Shown here one piece after another: positions 29,259 to 32,726 of a DNA stretch of 32,726 bases. The notes beneath the pieces were generated by a model. The model did not search any database. It was given only the letters and a program-made list of their open reading frames with translations, and was not told where the DNA came from. Made by a program: the position numbers and the translations under genes. Origin of the DNA: Gammaproteobacteria bacterium (GTDB lineage: Bacteria; Pseudomonadota; Gammaproteobacteria; Steroidobacterales; JABDLF01); assembly GCA_013003115.1 (NCBI GenBank), contig JABDLF010000031.1:1-32726 (forward strand), given 5' to 3'. The first letter of the stretch is position 1; each line of letters begins with the position of its first letter.

Positions 29259-30572
29259 TCAAGCAGCGGTAGTTTTTGCGAGAGTTGCCGGGTCCTCTGT
29301 CAGCACGCCGTCTTCGCCCTCAAGGCGCGCAACAATAATCGCGCAGGTCGCATCACCGAGAATATTTATGCTGGTACGCAGCATATCCAGCACGCGATCA
29401 AACACCAGCAGAACCCCGATCGCTTCTACAGGCAGCCCGACAGCGGCCAGGATAATCGCGATGGCCACCAGTGAAGCCGAAGGAATACCGGCAACGCCGA
29501 TGGATGTCACCAGCGCAATAATCACAATGGAAAACTGCACGCCGAAACTGAGGTCAAGTCCGTAGGCCTGTGCGATAAAAATGGCGGCCACGCATTCGTA
29601 GAGCGCCGTGCCATTCATGTTGACGGTTGCGCCCAGTGGCAGAACAAAGCTGCTGATCTTGTTGGATACACCCGCCCGTCTCTCCAGGCAGTCCATGGTC
29701 ACCGGCAGCGTTGCCGAAGACGACGCCGTGGAAAAGGCGGTCATCAGAGCGGGCGCCATGGCCTGGAACATCCGAACAGGACTGACCTTTGCGACGCTGC
29801 GCACCAGCAGGGGAATAGTAATGAGCGCGTGAGCAAGGAGCGCGAGCACGACTGTGCCTGCAAAAACCAGCAGCGGCCCGGCCGCCTTGAAGCCGGTCTT
29901 TGCCACCACCGCAGCCACCAGGCCAAATACGCCCAGGGGTGCGAACTTCATGACCCACTCGGTCATGCGCATCATTACCTGGAAAACAGCTTGCCAGAAC
30001 GTATAAAGGGGCTCTGCAGTATCCTGCCCCAACTGGGTCATGAAATACCCGAACAGCAGGCTGAAAAATATAATCGCCAGCATCTCGCCGTTGGCTGCAG
30101 CGGCCACGATGTTGGTCGGAATCATGCGCAGAAAGATTTGCACCACGTCGCCGGCACCTTTGCCGCCGACGCGCGCTTCGATTTCGCTGGTATCGCCGTC
30201 CAAAGCCAGCAGCTCGCGGGCGGGCTCTCCGTCAACGGTACCGGGTTCGATAAGGTTTACGAGAACCAGTCCGACCAGAATTGCGGCAAGCGTGGTTGCG
30301 GCATAAAACAGCAGGGTCTTGCCACCCAGTCGGCCGAGGTTACCGGAAGAGCCGATGCCGGCGACGCCGATGATGATGGAGGACGCGATCAGCGGAACGA
30401 TCAGCATCTTCAGCGCGTTGATAAATAGCGTGCCGATAAACTCGTAAATAGCGACCAGCCGGACTTGTCCGAAAAGCGTCGCAGACTCGCCGCTCAACCA
30501 ACCGGCAAAACCAGCGAGCACCAGCGCGATCAGAATCTGCCAGTGCAGTTCAAGCTTCAGGAACCACTTCAT
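29259..30572 (-). CDS. dicarboxylate/amino acid:cation symporter (DAACS family, GltP/DctA-like)
   Basis: The protein has 437 residues with about eight membrane helices plus two re-entrant loops. The Ser-rich hairpin AFSTASSSATLPVTMDC (279-295) and the NMNGT motif (318-322) in GATVNMNGTALYE are the substrate- and sodium-binding signatures of this family. It imports glutamate, aspartate or C4-dicarboxylates with Na+ or H+; the exact substrate cannot be told by eye. A strong ribosome site AGGAG lies before the ATG. It follows ppiD by about 50 bases, sitting between ppiD and fabI, which are neighbours in several related genomes. Confidence 0.9.
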   Translation of the reverse strand: MKWFLKLELHWQILIALVLAGFAGWLSGESATLFGQVRLVAIYEFIGTLFINALKMLIVPLIASSIIIGVAGIGSSGNLGRLGGKTLLFYAATTLAAILVGLVLVNLIEPGTVDGEPARELLALDGDTSEIEARVGGKGAGDVVQIFLRMIPTNIVAAAANGEMLAIIFFSLLFGYFMTQLGQDTAEPLYTFWQAVFQVMMRMTEWVMKFAPLGVFGLVAAVVAKTGFKAAGPLLVFAGTVVLALLAHALITIPLLVRSVAKVSPVRMFQAMAPALMTAFSTASSSATLPVTMDCLERRAGVSNKISSFVLPLGATVNMNGTALYECVAAIFIAQAYGLDLSFGVQFSIVIIALVTSIGVAGIPSASLVAIAIILAAVGLPVEAIGVLLVFDRVLDMLRTSINILGDATCAIIVARLEGEDGVLTEDPATLAKTTAA

Positions 30573-30624
30573 CGTTTACTCCTGTCGCGTAGTTCTGCCA
30601 GGACTGCAGGCGCCTGGCTCTTGT

Positions 30625-32520
30625 TTATTCAAGCTGCTCTTCGTTAACGATAACGCTCGCCTCACTGCGCAGCCTGTCAACGTATGCGGCAAGCTCGAGA
30701 CCCCCGATGCGACTTGCCAGCTGCCGCCTGCGCTGATCGCGCTCCTCGGCGGTGAGGCTGTTGACATCACCGGGCTGCACGCTCAGCACGGCATAGGCTG
30801 CATAGTCACCGTTTGTGAGGCTGAGACCGTTGACATAGGCCTCATCGCCAGATTTCGCGGGCGCAGAAAACACAGCAGCCAATAAGTCCGGACTGATCCC
30901 CACCTCATTCCGACCGATCAGGCGCGCTTCGCTGAATACCGCCACCTCGGGAAGGTCTTCACTGGCGAGCTGCCCCCTGGCTCTGCCCTGCTCAACCGCC
31001 GCCCGGCCCTGCTCTGCAGCGAGACTCTCAGCCTCGACACGCGCAAGATCGCCCCTGATGCGCGCACGGACGTCATCCAGCGGCAGCAAATCCGATACCT
31101 GGTGATCGGTCACGCGCAAAACGACAACACCCTCGTCCAGTAGAATCGGTCCGCTGTTCTCGCTGTCAAGCAGCACAGGGTCTGAAAAAGCCTCATCGCG
31201 AAATTCCCGTGTTGCGGCAATGCCCGGTCCGCCTGTGCGGGTGATACCGGCAAGCGACATCGCTTCCAGACCCATTCTCTGGGCGACAGAATCAAGCTCA
31301 TTGAAGGCCTCGAAAGCAAAATCGCGAAGTTCATCCGCACGTCGGAAAAAAATCTCTTCCTCCTTGCTGGCGCGAAGCTCGGCCATCAACTCGTCACGAA
31401 CGTCTGCTAACGATTTGTCCGAAGCGTCAGAGACTTCCTCGAGGCGAATAATGTGATAACCAAACTGTGTGCGTATCGGTCCGGCCACTTGCCCGGGCTC
31501 CAGATTCAGCAATGCTTCCTTGAAAGGCGGCACATAGATGTCGGGATCAGCGAATCCCAGGTCACCGCCCTGCGATCGCGAACCCGGGTCATCCGACAGC
31601 TCCCCGGCAAGCGTCGCGAAATCTTCGCCCTCATTGATGCGGGCCAAAGCTGCCTCGGCCAGTTCGCGCGCACTCGCATCATCGGTATCACCGTCCACAG
31701 CAACCAGGATGTGCCGCGCGCGTCGCTCCTCGACGCCACCGAATCGACCAATCGCCCGTTCCTGATCGTAGTAATCACTGAGTTCTTCATCACTTATCTG
31801 TACGCTGCTCTCACCGACATCGCGGGGCAGCAGCAAATATTGCACGCTTACCGTTTCCGGCGACTGATAGTCCTGCGGGTTCGCCTCGTACTCGGCGACA
31901 ATGGCTTCTTCGGATACTTGCACCTGTTCGACAAATGCCTGCGCCGGGATGATGGCCCACGCGGCTTCACGCTGCTGATCCTGCAAGGCGACGTAGCGCT
32001 GCAGCTCATCCGGCGTAACGAAGGTACTACCGGCGATGCCCGACTGCAGCTGGGCGTTTCGCAGTGATTTGCGCATGCTTGCTTCGTAGCCCGCCGGGTT
32101 CAATCCATTGGCAACGAGGCGCGCCCGGTAAAGGTCCATGGAAAACTCGCCGTCAACCTGGAAGCTGGGCGTACCCTGAATGGCCTCGGCAATAGCGAGA
32201 TCACCTACCCGGTAGTTAAGCGCCTGCGCCTGCTGGCTCAAAAGTTCTTCACGAATGAGGCTGTCGAGCAGGTTCTGGCGGAGCCGATCTTCGACTTCGG
32301 CAGGTATACCGTCGGGGTAGAACTGGGCGTAGCGCGCCATCTGATTTTGCTGCTGGAGCCTGAAATCATTCAGTGAAATATCTTCGCCATTTACCTTGGC
32401 GGCGTAATTCACATTGGCGCCACCCAGATCGATGCCCCAAAGGGCAAACGCGAGGCCGATAAAAATAAAGATAACAATGGCGACCCAGCCGGTCAGTTTG
32501 TCTCTGATTGTCTGCAGCAT
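30625..32520 (-). CDS. ppiD: periplasmic folding chaperone / peptidyl-prolyl isomerase PpiD
   Basis: The protein has 631 residues. It is anchored in the inner membrane by a segment near residues 12-33 (WVAIVIFIFIGLAFALWGI). A SurA-like N-terminal chaperone region covers about 35-220, with LNDFRLQQQNQMA and REELLSQQAQ. A parvulin domain at about 265-363 contains ERRARHILVAV, SRSQGGDLGF and TQFGYHIIRLEEV. A C-terminal SurA-like region follows. It helps newly exported outer-membrane proteins leave the Sec translocon. It lies directly after the tRNA-Asp terminator, with only about 45 bases before its ATG. Confidence 0.94.
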   Translation of the reverse strand: MLQTIRDKLTGWVAIVIFIFIGLAFALWGIDLGGANVNYAAKVNGEDISLNDFRLQQQNQMARYAQFYPDGIPAEVEDRLRQNLLDSLIREELLSQQAQALNYRVGDLAIAEAIQGTPSFQVDGEFSMDLYRARLVANGLNPAGYEASMRKSLRNAQLQSGIAGSTFVTPDELQRYVALQDQQREAAWAIIPAQAFVEQVQVSEEAIVAEYEANPQDYQSPETVSVQYLLLPRDVGESSVQISDEELSDYYDQERAIGRFGGVEERRARHILVAVDGDTDDASARELAEAALARINEGEDFATLAGELSDDPGSRSQGGDLGFADPDIYVPPFKEALLNLEPGQVAGPIRTQFGYHIIRLEEVSDASDKSLADVRDELMAELRASKEEEIFFRRADELRDFAFEAFNELDSVAQRMGLEAMSLAGITRTGGPGIAATREFRDEAFSDPVLLDSENSGPILLDEGVVVLRVTDHQVSDLLPLDDVRARIRGDLARVEAESLAAEQGRAAVEQGRARGQLASEDLPEVAVFSEARLIGRNEVGISPDLLAAVFSAPAKSGDEAYVNGLSLTNGDYAAYAVLSVQPGDVNSLTAEERDQRRRQLASRIGGLELAAYVDRLRSEASVIVNEEQLE

Positions 32521-32565
32521 GTGAAGCTTCTTGAACGCGCCCCGGTGGGCGTCTGGTTAAGGTTG

Positions 32566-32598
32566 TAAAACAGAAAGGGCGCCCACGAGGGACGCCCT
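32566..32598 (-). terminator. intrinsic terminator after the tRNA-Val/tRNA-Asp unit
   Basis: The minus strand reads AGGGCG-T-CCC, a TCGT loop, then GGG-CGCCCT, followed by TTCTGTTTTA. The nine paired bases (one bulge) and U-rich tail begin eight bases after the tRNA-Asp CCA end, so this should end the tRNA transcript before ppiD. Confidence 0.75.
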
Positions 32599-32605
32599 GA
32601 CCAAT

Positions 32606-32682
32606 TGGCGGAGTGGACGGGACTCGAACCCGCGACCCCCGGCGTGACAGGCCGGTATTCTAACCAGCTGAACTACCACTCC
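32606..32682 (-). tRNA. tRNA-Asp (anticodon GTC)
   Basis: The gene is 77 bases including an encoded CCA. The acceptor stem GGAGTGG pairs with CCACTCC, and the anticodon loop reads CTGTCAC with anticodon GTC between stems CCGGC and GCCGG. The T arm has GGTTCGAGTCC. The D arm AGTTCAGCTGGTTAGAAT is standard. It lies five bases after the neighbouring tRNA-Val, so both come from one transcript. Confidence 0.96.
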
Positions 32683-32687
32683 TATCC

Positions 32688-32726
32688 TGGTGGGTGCTGA
32701 CGGGATCGAACCGCCGACATTCGCCT
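32688..32726 (-). tRNA. tRNA-Val, 3' half only (5' end outside window)
   Basis: The visible part holds the end of the anticodon stem, the variable loop, a T arm GGCGGTTCGATCCCGTC, the 3' acceptor strand AGCACCC, then A and an encoded CCA. This tail matches the common bacterial valine tRNA. The anticodon is outside the window, so the isoacceptor cannot be read. Confidence 0.75.

Noticed and set aside
30597-30618. Hairpin GCCAGG/CCTGGC between ppiD and the symporter
   Set aside because: Six-bp stem with a ten-base loop and no U-run; too weak to call a terminator, though it could slow or protect the transcript.
32600-32726. tRNA cluster as an integration site for a mobile element
   Set aside because: No integrase, direct repeat of a tRNA 3' end or foreign-looking DNA is seen next to the tRNAs in this window.

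Overview
The window looks like chromosomal DNA of a gammaproteobacterium; I cannot name the genus. Three gene orders point that way: tRNA-Val / tRNA-Asp / ppiD near fabI, dnaQ / rnhA / SAM-methyltransferase divergent from gloB / mltD, and an NhaB antiporter. Base composition is moderately high in GC. I see no CRISPR array, insertion sequence, integrase or phage gene. Nearly everything runs on the minus strand; only gloB, mltD and fabI are on plus.

Right part (about 20.4-32.7 kb) is housekeeping. In order of transcription from the right edge it holds a cut tRNA-Val, tRNA-Asp(GTC) with an intrinsic terminator, the periplasmic chaperone ppiD, and a dicarboxylate/amino-acid:cation symporter. Convergent to that lie gloB, mltD and fabI. 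Divergent from gloB lie a methyltransferase, rnhA and dnaQ. Then come nhaB with a recognisable promoter, pgi, and galU with its own promoter.

Left part (about 1-20.3 kb) is a surface-polysaccharide locus. galU (UDP-glucose) leads into rfbA-rfbC-rfbD-rfbB (dTDP-L-rhamnose). Next come two outer-membrane polysaccharide genes: a Wzi-type assembly protein and a large SLBB/Wza-type exporter. Then follow a decayed 3' end of a wzz gene and a pseudaminic acid block, pseB-pseC-pseF-pseG-[formyltransferase]-pseI. The block is followed by a Wzx flippase and a GT-B glycosyltransferase. A second transcription unit, with its own promoter, holds an intact wzz and an O-antigen ligase/polymerase-type gene that runs off the left edge.

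Together the genes predict a Wzx/Wzy-assembled capsule or O-antigen-like polysaccharide containing rhamnose and a pseudaminic acid derivative. The most distinctive point is that no PseH N-acetyltransferase is present. A small formyltransferase-like gene sits where PseH would act, so the sugar may be a 7-N-formyl pseudaminic acid. No flagellar or Maf gene is present, which favours a polysaccharide rather than flagellin as the acceptor. Other points of interest are the wzz remnant translationally coupled to pseB, an 11-bp inverted repeat around the galU promoter and ribosome-binding site, and perfect palindromes in the nhaB promoter, upstream of rfbA, and across the gloB start codon.
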